A stretch of 25,025 nucleotides of DNA from positions 37,639 through 62,663 of the forward strand of contig DKBE01000041.1 in assembly GCA_002451085.1 (NCBI GenBank), in the 5' to 3' direction. Below the pieces are notes generated by a model, which saw only the letters and a list, made by a program, of their open reading frames with translations, made no database searches and was not told the DNA's origin. The DNA is from Proteobacteria bacterium UBA6908. GTDB lineage: Bacteria; Pseudomonadota; Gammaproteobacteria; Acidiferrobacterales; UBA6901. Position numbers and translations under genes: made by a program. Each line of letters begins with the position of its first letter. Positions within the stretch are counted from its first letter, which is position 1. Shown piece after piece: positions 8,809 to 14,704 of this stretch.

Positions 8809-9687
8809 TCAACGAGCTTCCCGACCGTGCTTCAGCACTGTCCGCAAGTAGATGCCGTAGTCATTCTTGTACCCGGCAGCCAGTTGTTCGAGCTGTGCCT
8901 CGTCGATATAACCCATCTGGTAAGCCACTTCCTCAATACAGGCGACCTTGAGTCCCTGACGTGACTCAATCACCTGAATGTACGTGCCCGCCTGATGCAG
9001 GGACTCATGGGTGCCGGTGTCGAGCCAGGCCGCACCGCGTCCCAGGCTCTCGACATGCAGGGAGCCATCATTCAGGTACCAGCGATTGACGTCAGTGATT
9101 TCCAGTTCACCGCGCGCCGAGGGCTTCAGTGATGCGGCCACGTCACAAACCCGTTCATCGTAGAAATACAGGCCGGTGACGGCGAAATTTGACTTCGGTT
9201 GTATCGGTTTTTCTTCGATATTGATCGCTTTGCCGGATGCATCGAATTGCACGACGCCGTAGCGTTCCGGGTCGCGTACCGGGTATGCAAAAATGGTGGC
9301 GCCGCGCTTCTGCCGGGTGGCCGCCTGCATCTGTTCCGGCATACCGTGACCGTAAAAAATATTGTCACCCAGCACCAACGCCGCCGGGCCATTGTTCAGA
9401 AATTGGCGGGCAAGAACGAATGCCTGGGCGATGCCTTCCGGCTTCGGCTGCTCGATGTACTCGAACGACAATCCGAGATGCGAGCCGTCACGGAACAGTT
9501 CACGGAAGCGCGGCAGATCCTGCGGGGTCGAGATGATGCAGAGCTCGCGAAGGCCGGCCAGCATCAGCGTCGAGAGCGGGTGATAGATCATCGGCTTGTC
9601 GTAAACCGGCAGCAATTGCTTGCTCAACACATTCGTCAACGGTGCGAGCCGTGTGCCGGCACCGCCGGCGAGAATGATGCCCTTCAT
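8809..9687 (-). CDS. rmlA: Glucose-1-phosphate thymidylyltransferase
   Basis: A 292-residue nucleotidyltransferase that makes dTDP-glucose from dTTP and glucose-1-phosphate. It has the N-terminal signature G-G-A-G-T-R-L at 8-14 and [12 protein letters not shown] just after. G-D-N-I-F-Y-G-H-G and E-E-K-P lie further on. The frame is open for 13 codons upstream, but the family starts at M-K-G-I-I-L-A-G-G. That ATG overlaps the rmlB TGA (ATGA), so 9687 is the start. The enzyme is usually feedback-inhibited by dTDP-rhamnose. Confidence 0.96.
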   Translation of the reverse strand: MKGIILAGGAGTRLAPLTNVLSKQLLPVYDKPMIYHPLSTLMLAGLRELCIISTPQDLPRFRELFRDGSHLGLSFEYIEQPKPEGIAQAFVLARQFLNNGPAALVLGDNIFYGHGMPEQMQAATRQKRGATIFAYPVRDPERYGVVQFDASGKAINIEEKPIQPKSNFAVTGLYFYDERVCDVAASLKPSARGELEITDVNRWYLNDGSLHVESLGRGAAWLDTGTHESLHQAGTYIQVIESRQGLKVACIEEVAYQMGYIDEAQLEQLAAGYKNDYGIYLRTVLKHGREAR

Positions 9688-10757
9688 ATGTTGCGTTCCG
9701 ATTGTTGATAGTTCTTCCTGAGCCATTCCTGATGCTCGGGATTGCTTACGGCCTGTACCCAGGCGTCGTTATCGAGATACCACTGCACGGTCCTGGCGAT
9801 CCCCTGCTCGAAGGTCGAGGCCGGTTGCCAGCCGAGCTCGCGTTTGATCTTGGCGGCATTGATGGCATAGCGGCGGTCATGGCCGGGACGGTCGGCAACG
9901 TGTTGAATCAGTTTTGCGTGCGGTGCATTGGCCGGCATGTGCGAATCGAGCAGGCGGCAAAGCGTATGCACGATTTCGAGATTCGCTTTCTCGGCATTGC
10001 CGCCAATGTTGTACGTCTCACCCGGCCGGCCGCGCTCCAGAACCGTTCTGATCGCAGTACAGTGATCCTCGACATACAACCAGTCGCGCACCTGCTGACC
10101 ATCGCCATACACCGGCAGTGGCTTGCCACGCAAGGCATTCTGAATCATGAGCGGGATGAGTTTTTCGGGATGCTGGTATGGCCCGTAATTGTTCGAGCAA
10201 TTGGTAGTCAGTACCGGCAAGCCATAAGTGTGATGGTAGGCGCGCACCAGATGGTCAGCGGCGGCCTTGCTGGCAGCATATGGCGAGTTCGGCTGGTATT
10301 GGTGGTCTTCGCTGAACGCCGGATCCTTCGGTCCGAGGCTGCCATAGACTTCATCAGTCGACACATGCAGGAACCGGAAACTCTGCTGCGCTTCGCGGTC
10401 CAGGCCCTTCCAGTACTTGTGTGCACAGGTCAACAGGCTGTGAGTGCCAACGATATTAGTCTGGATGAAGGCCTGCGGGCCGAGAATCGAGCGATCGACA
10501 TGCGACTCGGCCGCGAAGTTCACAACCGCATCCGGGACGTGCTCGGTCAGCAGCTTAGTTACAAGCGCTTCATCGCCGATATCACCCTGCACGAAGACAT
10601 GGTCACGGTCGGTCTTGAGTCCTGCGAGATTCTCCAGATGCCCGGCGTAGGTCAGTAGATCCAGGTTGATAATTCGCGCCAAGCCGGCGCGACGCGCTGC
10701 CAGAACAAAGTTGGCTCCGATAAATCCGGCTCCGCCAGTCACCAACCAGGTTTGCAT
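9684..10757 (-). CDS. rmlB: dTDP-glucose 4,6-dehydratase
   Basis: A 357-residue extended short-chain dehydrogenase with NAD+ bound by G-G-A-G-F-I-G (8-14). The dehydratase active site T-D-E is at 134-136 and the catalytic Tyr160-x-x-x-Lys164 lies in [13 protein letters not shown] and [10 protein letters not shown] are further family hallmarks. It converts dTDP-glucose to dTDP-4-keto-6-deoxyglucose. It is the first gene of the rml operon and starts about 100 bp from the tRNA-Glu terminator, in AT-rich DNA with a possible promoter. No glycosyltransferase gene that would use the rhamnose is in the window. Confidence 0.97.
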   Translation of the reverse strand: MQTWLVTGGAGFIGANFVLAARRAGLARIINLDLLTYAGHLENLAGLKTDRDHVFVQGDIGDEALVTKLLTEHVPDAVVNFAAESHVDRSILGPQAFIQTNIVGTHSLLTCAHKYWKGLDREAQQSFRFLHVSTDEVYGSLGPKDPAFSEDHQYQPNSPYAASKAAADHLVRAYHHTYGLPVLTTNCSNNYGPYQHPEKLIPLMIQNALRGKPLPVYGDGQQVRDWLYVEDHCTAIRTVLERGRPGETYNIGGNAEKANLEIVHTLCRLLDSHMPANAPHAKLIQHVADRPGHDRRYAINAAKIKRELGWQPASTFEQGIARTVQWYLDNDAWVQAVSNPEHQEWLRKNYQQSERNI

Positions 10758-10812
10758 AAATGCATCAACCTATTGAAATACATAATTATTATTCGTCATT
10801 CATCCTTGCACG

Positions 10813-10841
10813 ATTGTACCCGCTTTTATAGCAAGAATCAG
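10813..10841 (-). promoter_or_regulatory. Candidate promoter for rmlBACD-yoaA-tsaB
   Basis: Read on the minus strand, CTGATT (10841-10836) and TACAAT (10818-10813) are separated by 17 bp. The -10 matches 5 of 6 and the -35 matches 3 of 6. The site lies between the tRNA-Glu terminator and rmlB, with about 55 bp of AT-rich leader before the ATG. An alternative -10, TATAAA, overlaps the spacer. A promoter is expected here because of the upstream terminator, but the exact site is a guess. Confidence 0.4.
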
Positions 10842-10854
10842 TTAAGCAGCGCAC

Positions 10855-10888
10855 AAAAAAAATCACCCGGGTGTGGAGCCCGGGTGAT
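10855..10888 (-). terminator. Rho-independent terminator after tRNA-Glu
   Basis: On the minus strand a perfect 10-bp stem (ATCACCCGGG / CCCGGGTGAT) closes a 7-nt loop and is followed by a run of eight T. It lies 9 bp past the tRNA-Glu CCA end, so it ends the tRNA transcript, and perhaps readthrough from the large envelope operon, before rmlB. No comparable run follows the stem on the plus strand. Confidence 0.93.
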
Positions 10889-10897
10889 GGACTGAAT

Positions 10898-10973
10898 TGG
10901 CGTCCCCACGGGGATTCGAACCCCGGTCGCCTCCGTGAAAGGGAAGTGTCCTAGGCCTCTAGACGATGGGGAC
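10898..10973 (-). tRNA. tRNA-Glu (UUC)
   Basis: A 76-nt tRNA with the 3' CCA encoded. The acceptor stem GTCCCCA/TGGGGAC is fully paired. The anticodon loop reads CTTTCAC with anticodon UUC. The T loop is GGTTCGAATCC. It is close in sequence to the E. coli glutamate tRNA. It lies 22 bp downstream of tRNA-Ala on the same strand. Confidence 0.97.
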
Positions 10974-10995
10974 AGACGGGCAGGTAAATCTAAAT

Positions 10996-11071
10996 TGGTG
11001 GAGCCAGCCGGGATCGAACCGGCGACCTCCTGCATGCCATGCAGGCGCTCTCCCAGCTGAGCTATGGCCCC
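10996..11071 (-). tRNA. tRNA-Ala (GGC)
   Basis: A 76-nt tRNA with encoded CCA. The acceptor stem GGGGCCA/TGGCTCC has one G-T pair. The D arm is TAGCTCAGCTGGGAGAGC. The anticodon stem CCTGC/GCAGG encloses ATGGCAT with anticodon GGC. The T arm is GCCGGTTCGATCCCGGC. It is the first gene of a two-tRNA unit. Confidence 0.97.
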
Positions 11072-11116
11072 CTACTACACTCTTGTCCAGGGCCAGTGGC
11101 CCGTTAAAGGCGGTGC

Positions 11117-11146
11117 ACTTTACCCGTCACGCCCGGGGCACGTCAA
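11117..11146 (-). promoter_or_regulatory. Candidate promoter of the tRNA-Ala/tRNA-Glu unit
   Basis: On the minus strand, TTGACG (11146-11141, 5 of 6 to the -35 consensus) and TAAAGT (11122-11117, 4 of 6) are 18 bp apart. A G/C-rich stretch (GCACCGCC) follows, as in the discriminators of stable-RNA promoters. It begins only 5 bp past the stop of the AgmX-domain gene and about 45 bp before tRNA-Ala. Confidence 0.5.
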
Positions 11147-11151
11147 GACCG

Positions 11152-12087
11152 TCAGGATGGCAGGAAATCGATCGGATAGGTCACCACCATGGTATCGACC
11201 GCCTTGGCGCCAAAGTCAAACTGCTTGATCCGGGCCGCCAACTTGCGTTCCAGTTCGGGGTTACGCAGCTCGCTGGACACGATTTTGCAATCCAGGACCT
11301 GTCCGGATGGGGAAATCGTCAACTTGAGCACAACCTTGCCTTGCAGCGAGGGATCGGACCGCAAAGCGCGATTATAGAGGGTATAGATTGATCCCTTGTT
11401 GCGATCGAACACCAGTTTGATCTCTTCCAGGGAACGGCTGGCCTTGCCACTTCCGCCACGAGTCACCTTGCCATCACCCCCGCCACCGCCGACTGGGCTG
11501 TCTACAGAGCCGGTCGAACGGCTTCCCAGGCCGCCGCCACCGGTGTCTCGTGAGAGCCGGCTGGTGCTGATGCCACCGCTTCCGGCTTTGGCATTGGAGG
11601 TAATAATCGCGCGCTCAGAACCCTTGCCACTGCTGCCCGGCGCCGGCACAGGGCCCTTGGCGAGTTCGGTCTTATCGAGCTTGCTGGTCGACACGGACCG
11701 CAGTTCGGAAAGCTCGTTCTTGAAGGCCAGCAATCCGGAACGTTCAGCCTTGGCCCGGGCAGCTTCGGCGGTTGGTTTTTTCGGCGCCTCGGTTTTCTTC
11801 ACTTCCGGCTTTTTGGCGTCCGGCTTCTTGACCTGCGGTTCCGGCGCCTTGACCACGGGTTGCGGCGGCGGAACCTGGCGTTCGAGTAGCAGCTTGGCGA
11901 GGCGCGGAGGCAATTCCTCCACTTCCTGACGCGGGATCTTGGGCAACGGCAGGAATGAGAGCAGAAGAGCCAACAGCAGAAACGCCTGAAGCGTGCGCTT
12001 AAGGATGCGACGATAGCGCTGATCCTCTTCTTCCGAGACAGACCAGGCCAGGGCAGTAGATCGATAGGGAAAGAATACGGTGCTCAC
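11152..12087 (-). CDS. TonB-like energy-transducing protein with AgmX/PglI C-terminal domain
   Basis: A 311-residue inner-membrane-anchored periplasmic protein. A short cytosolic N-terminus is followed by one transmembrane helix (about 33-49). A Pro/Lys-rich extended segment runs from 72 to 108. A Gly/Ser-rich low-complexity linker spans about 145-218. A globular domain at about 218-309 contains N-K-G-S-I-Y-T-L-Y-N and G-K-V-V-L-K-L-T-I-S-P-S-G-Q-V, the hallmarks of the AgmX/PglI C-terminal domain found in Myxococcus GltG/GltJ-type proteins. The layout is that of TonB or TolA: it should span the periplasm and pass force from the ExbB/ExbD motor to an outer-membrane partner. The start is GTG, 18 bp after the exbD-like stop. 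It is the last gene of the operon. Confidence 0.88.
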   Translation of the reverse strand: MSTVFFPYRSTALAWSVSEEEDQRYRRILKRTLQAFLLLALLLSFLPLPKIPRQEVEELPPRLAKLLLERQVPPPQPVVKAPEPQVKKPDAKKPEVKKTEAPKKPTAEAARAKAERSGLLAFKNELSELRSVSTSKLDKTELAKGPVPAPGSSGKGSERAIITSNAKAGSGGISTSRLSRDTGGGGLGSRSTGSVDSPVGGGGGDGKVTRGGSGKASRSLEEIKLVFDRNKGSIYTLYNRALRSDPSLQGKVVLKLTISPSGQVLDCKIVSSELRNPELERKLAARIKQFDFGAKAVDTMVVTYPIDFLPS

Positions 12088-12105
12088 GATAGTTGCCTCT
12101 GCTGC

Positions 12106-12603
12106 CTATCCTTCCCGCTTGAGAACTGCGAGCGAGATATTCTCGTAACTGGCCCGCACACAAGTGATCATGATTTTCTTGAGCAACCGGTATGGGATCT
12201 CCTTGTCGGCAAGCACGGTAATCGCCCGCGGTTTCCCCGGCTCATTTCCGGCCATGATTTCACGGCGGCTGGACTGGTGATCAAGCTCACCCTTGAGACC
12301 ATCGATGATGTCGCTATCCGATTGCATGGCCTCCTGGACGGATGCCACCTTCTGTCCCTGCACCAGAATGTCTTCGTTGCTCACACTGATAATGACGGTC
12401 TGCTTCGGCGATTTTTCGGCGACCGACTCGGGCAGGCGAATACTTTTTGCGCTCGGAAGATTCTCGACATCCGACGAGTTTACCAGCAGGAAGAAGACCA
12501 GGATGGTAAAGATATCCATGAGCGACACCATGTTCAGGCTTGCGTCCTTCTTGGAGCGCCGATGATGTCGGTCCATGCGGCGTGCACGACGGGACATTTT
12601 CAT
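12106..12603 (-). CDS. ExbD/TolR-family protein with the channel Asp
   Basis: A 165-residue bitopic inner-membrane protein. A very basic N-terminus is followed by a helix at about 24-45, L-N-M-V-S-L-M-D-I-F-T-I-L-V-F-F-L-L. Its Asp30 sits at the place of ExbD Asp25/TolR Asp23, the residue that carries protons in the stator. A periplasmic domain follows (about 60-165), with I-T-V-L-A-D-K-E-I-P-Y near the end as in the family. It starts 3 bp after the second exbD-like gene, behind GGGGAAG. It presumably pairs with that paralogue inside the ExbB pentamer. Confidence 0.92.
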   Translation of the reverse strand: MKMSRRARRMDRHHRRSKKDASLNMVSLMDIFTILVFFLLVNSSDVENLPSAKSIRLPESVAEKSPKQTVIISVSNEDILVQGQKVASVQEAMQSDSDIIDGLKGELDHQSSRREIMAGNEPGKPRAITVLADKEIPYRLLKKIMITCVRASYENISLAVLKREG

Positions 12604-12606
12604 GGG

Positions 12607-13101
12607 CTACTTCCCCTTGCGCACCGGCGCATCGCCGATGGAGATGTCCGGAAACAATTCGTAGCGGCTTACGGATCCGCCCGTGGCGCTGCTGACCACG
12701 CGCACGGTATCCATGACCTGAACGAGAATGTCGTACGGGGTGTTGGGTTCGGACAGAATGGTCGCCTGAGTCTTGTCCGGAAACCGCTCCTTGATCCCCT
12801 GGAGCGCCAGTGACAACGTCTTGTAGTCATAACCCTTGGCTGTTTTGTCTATGCGCTTCAATACTCCGCTGTTGCGCTCGCCCAGCTCCAGTGCGTCCGC
12901 CCGGATAATCACTTCGAGGTGCAACTTCTGGGTGTCCGGCCCGCTGGCTCCGCCCGCCGGCAGGTTCAATTCCAGAATGGCCATGCGCGTGAACACCGCC
13001 GTGATCAACAGAAACGGCACCAGGATCACCATCAGATTCATGAACGCCGTGATATTGAGATCTTCCGGCGGAGTCCGGTGACGACGGATACGACTGCGCA
13101 T
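12607..13101 (-). CDS. ExbD/TolR-family protein with Asn in place of the channel Asp
   Basis: A 164-residue bitopic membrane protein, paralogue of its downstream neighbour. The single helix (about 16-41) reads L-N-I-T-A-F-M-N-L-M-V-I-L-V-P-F-L-L. Asn22 lies where nearly all stator ExbD/TolR proteins have Asp. The periplasmic domain includes the expected I-L-S-E-P-N-T-P-Y-D-I-L-V-Q-V-M-D-T motif. The ATG shares one base with the exbB-like stop (TGATG), so expression is coupled. By homology it is a stator subunit. The lost acid suggests it cannot carry protons itself and forms an asymmetric heterodimer with the other ExbD. Confidence 0.92.
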   Translation of the reverse strand: MRSRIRRHRTPPEDLNITAFMNLMVILVPFLLITAVFTRMAILELNLPAGGASGPDTQKLHLEVIIRADALELGERNSGVLKRIDKTAKGYDYKTLSLALQGIKERFPDKTQATILSEPNTPYDILVQVMDTVRVVSSATGGSVSRYELFPDISIGDAPVRKGK

Positions 13102-13751
13102 CAGCTCTTGCCTTCGCCCTGCGGACGCTCAGATACCATGTTCAGGAACTTCACCGATGCCATTTCCATGCTGTCAACAATCTGGGTGGTCTTGGACTGC
13201 AGCACCGAGTACACCAGCAGCAATGGGATCGCCACAATCAGACCAAATGCAGTGGTATTCATGGCCACCGAGATGCTCGACGACAGTAACTCGGCCTTTT
13301 CCGCCGCTGCGGCATGGGCAACCGCGGTGAATGCCTGAATAAGGCCGACGATGGTGCCGAGCAGGCCCAACAGCGTGGCGATATTGGCAAAGGCCGACAG
13401 GTAATGGGTGCGGCGCTCCAGACGCGGAATAATTTCCATGAGACCCTCTTCCATGGCCATTTCGATATCCTCGCGGCGTCGGGCTGACTTCAGACGAGAC
13501 AAGCCGTAATTGAGCACCTTGCAGATGGCAACGTCTGATTTTGACGCCATGGACATGGCGGTCGGATATTTTCCGCCCTGCAATGCCGGCATCAGCTGGT
13601 CCCACATCTTGCGGTTACTGCGCAATTCCTTGGTCAGGTAGAGCCAGCGTTCCAGTGCGATCGCCATCCCGACGGCCATGACCAGGGCGATCGGATACAT
13701 GAAGAACCCGCCCTCCTGGAAGAAATTTACAATGGTTGAATAGGTCTGCAT
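13101..13751 (-). CDS. ExbB/TolQ/MotA-family proton-channel protein
   Basis: A 216-residue inner-membrane protein with three helices (about 17-36, 117-142, 160-185) and a large cytosolic loop between the first two. Helix 2 has the L-L-G-L-L-G-T-I-V-G-L-I family signature. Helix 3 has N-T-T-A-F-G-L-I-V-A-I-P, with the Thr pair that faces the ion path in ExbB and TolQ. AGGAGC sits 6 nt before the ATG. With the two ExbD proteins it should form a proton-motive-force-driven motor. In Myxococcus the matching trio is AglR with AglQ and AglS. It could also be annotated as a TolQ homologue, but neither tolA nor tolB is nearby. Confidence 0.94.
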   Translation of the reverse strand: MQTYSTIVNFFQEGGFFMYPIALVMAVGMAIALERWLYLTKELRSNRKMWDQLMPALQGGKYPTAMSMASKSDVAICKVLNYGLSRLKSARRREDIEMAMEEGLMEIIPRLERRTHYLSAFANIATLLGLLGTIVGLIQAFTAVAHAAAAEKAELLSSSISVAMNTTAFGLIVAIPLLLVYSVLQSKTTQIVDSMEMASVKFLNMVSERPQGEGKS

Positions 13752-13775
13752 GTGTTGCTCCTGTCGTAACGATCG

Positions 13776-14066
13776 TTATTTGCCTGTACGCGCCGCATCG
13801 CGCGCCTGCAAGTTGCCATGAAACTTCACCTGCCGCTGGAAAACATCCCGGTCGACGGGAGCCAACGCCTCATCCAGCAGGCTCTCCACCGGACGCCCGA
13901 TCAGGTCACCCGTCACCGGAGGGCGCCACGGTACGATGTAGAGAACCTTGGGCAATTCGCGGCTACCAAGAATCTGTGTGCCCTCGAGATCAGCGCGGTC
14001 GTCGGCGTGTGCTGCCTGAATCAGCAACGCCACGGTCGATAAAAACAGCGCTCGCCTGATAGGCAT
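13776..14066 (-). CDS. Small conserved-looking periplasmic protein
   Basis: A 96-residue protein with an N-terminal signal peptide (about 1-21, cleavage after A-H-A). A distinctive core L-P-K-V-L-Y-I-V-P-W-R lies at about 38-48, and the C-terminal half is charged. No known domain is recognised. The ATG shares one base with the stop of the TPR lipoprotein gene upstream (TGATG), and the ExbB gene follows 24 bp later. It is therefore very likely a small component of the same envelope complex, perhaps linking TPR lipoproteins to the motor. The role is inferred from position only. Confidence 0.8.
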   Translation of the reverse strand: MPIRRALFLSTVALLIQAAHADDRADLEGTQILGSRELPKVLYIVPWRPPVTGDLIGRPVESLLDEALAPVDRDVFQRQVKFHGNLQARDAARTGK

Positions 14067-14704
14067 CAGCCCTTCTCCTTGCCAGCGGACTTACTGCCGG
14101 CCCGGCGTTCGAGATCGATGATCCATTTCTTTACCGTATCAGCCTCGGCCGGCACCAGCACCTGATAGCGCTGGTAGTGCGGCAAGGCTTCCTTGGGTTC
14201 CTGCAGGTACAGGTCATAAAGGATGGCCACATTCAGATGGGCCGGAGCATAGTCCGGATCGACATCCAGCGCCTTCCGGTATTGTTTACCTGCCATGTCA
14301 AATTTGCCTTCGCGGCGATACAAGATTCCGAGTTCATTGTAATACACCGCGCGCTTCGGGTTGATTGAAATTGCCCGCTCCAGAGCGGCGATGGCCTCGA
14401 TATTCCGACCGGCGCGCTGATATAGCAGACCAAGGTTGGCATAGGGGCCAGACAATTCGGGAGCCTGGCGGGTCAGTGCCAGTAAGCGCTGTTCGGCCTC
14501 CTTGAAATTACCCGCTTTCATCTGGGCCAGCGCCTGGTCGTAGGCCTGCTGCAACTCCGGACGCACGGGCCGCTCGACCGCTTGCACGGTCGGCTTTTGG
14601 GTTGTCGGCTTGCCTGAGGGCTTGGCTGGCGCAGCCGGACCCGTAGCACAACCAGCCAGTGACAGCAGCAGAATCAGGGCGAACACGCCTCTAGCGAATA
14701 ACAC
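14066..14704 (-). CDS. TPR-repeat lipoprotein (short)
   Basis: A 212-residue protein. It has a lipoprotein signal peptide with lipobox S-L-A-G-Cys19, an Ala/Pro/Lys-rich spacer to about residue 45, then about four tetratricopeptide repeats (about 50-190). Examples are A-N-L-G-L-L-Y-Q-R-A-G and N-E-L-G-I-L-Y-R-R-E-G. The GTG at 14704 is chosen because AGGGGG lies 6 nt upstream and it gives a compact signal peptide. An ATG at 14737 would add eleven mostly basic residues and has no clear ribosome-binding site. With the GTG the gene overlaps the preceding stop by 14 nt. It is probably a scaffold at the outer or inner membrane, comparable to the GltE-type TPR lipoproteins of the gliding core. Confidence 0.88.
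   Translation of the reverse strand: MLFARGVFALILLLSLAGCATGPAAPAKPSGKPTTQKPTVQAVERPVRPELQQAYDQALAQMKAGNFKEAEQRLLALTRQAPELSGPYANLGLLYQRAGRNIEAIAALERAISINPKRAVYYNELGILYRREGKFDMAGKQYRKALDVDPDYAPAHLNVAILYDLYLQEPKEALPHYQRYQVLVPAEADTVKKWIIDLERRAGSKSAGKEKG

Noticed and set aside
9702..10658. A 318-codon open frame on the plus strand across rmlB
   Set aside because: It is antisense to the clearly recognisable rmlB, has no domain, and such frames are expected in GC-rich coding DNA.
10862..10888. A CCCGGG-centred palindrome as a possible operator
   Set aside because: It is followed on the minus strand by eight T and sits just after tRNA-Glu, so an intrinsic terminator explains it fully.
10838..11391. 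Open frames running through the two tRNA genes
   Set aside because: Both tRNAs fold fully with encoded CCA; frames translated through them are artefacts.
11575..11890. Gly/Ser- and Pro/Lys-rich low-complexity stretches of the AgmX gene as a repeat array
   Set aside because: The bases do not form regular tandem units. The composition is that of a TonB/TolA-like periplasm-spanning linker.
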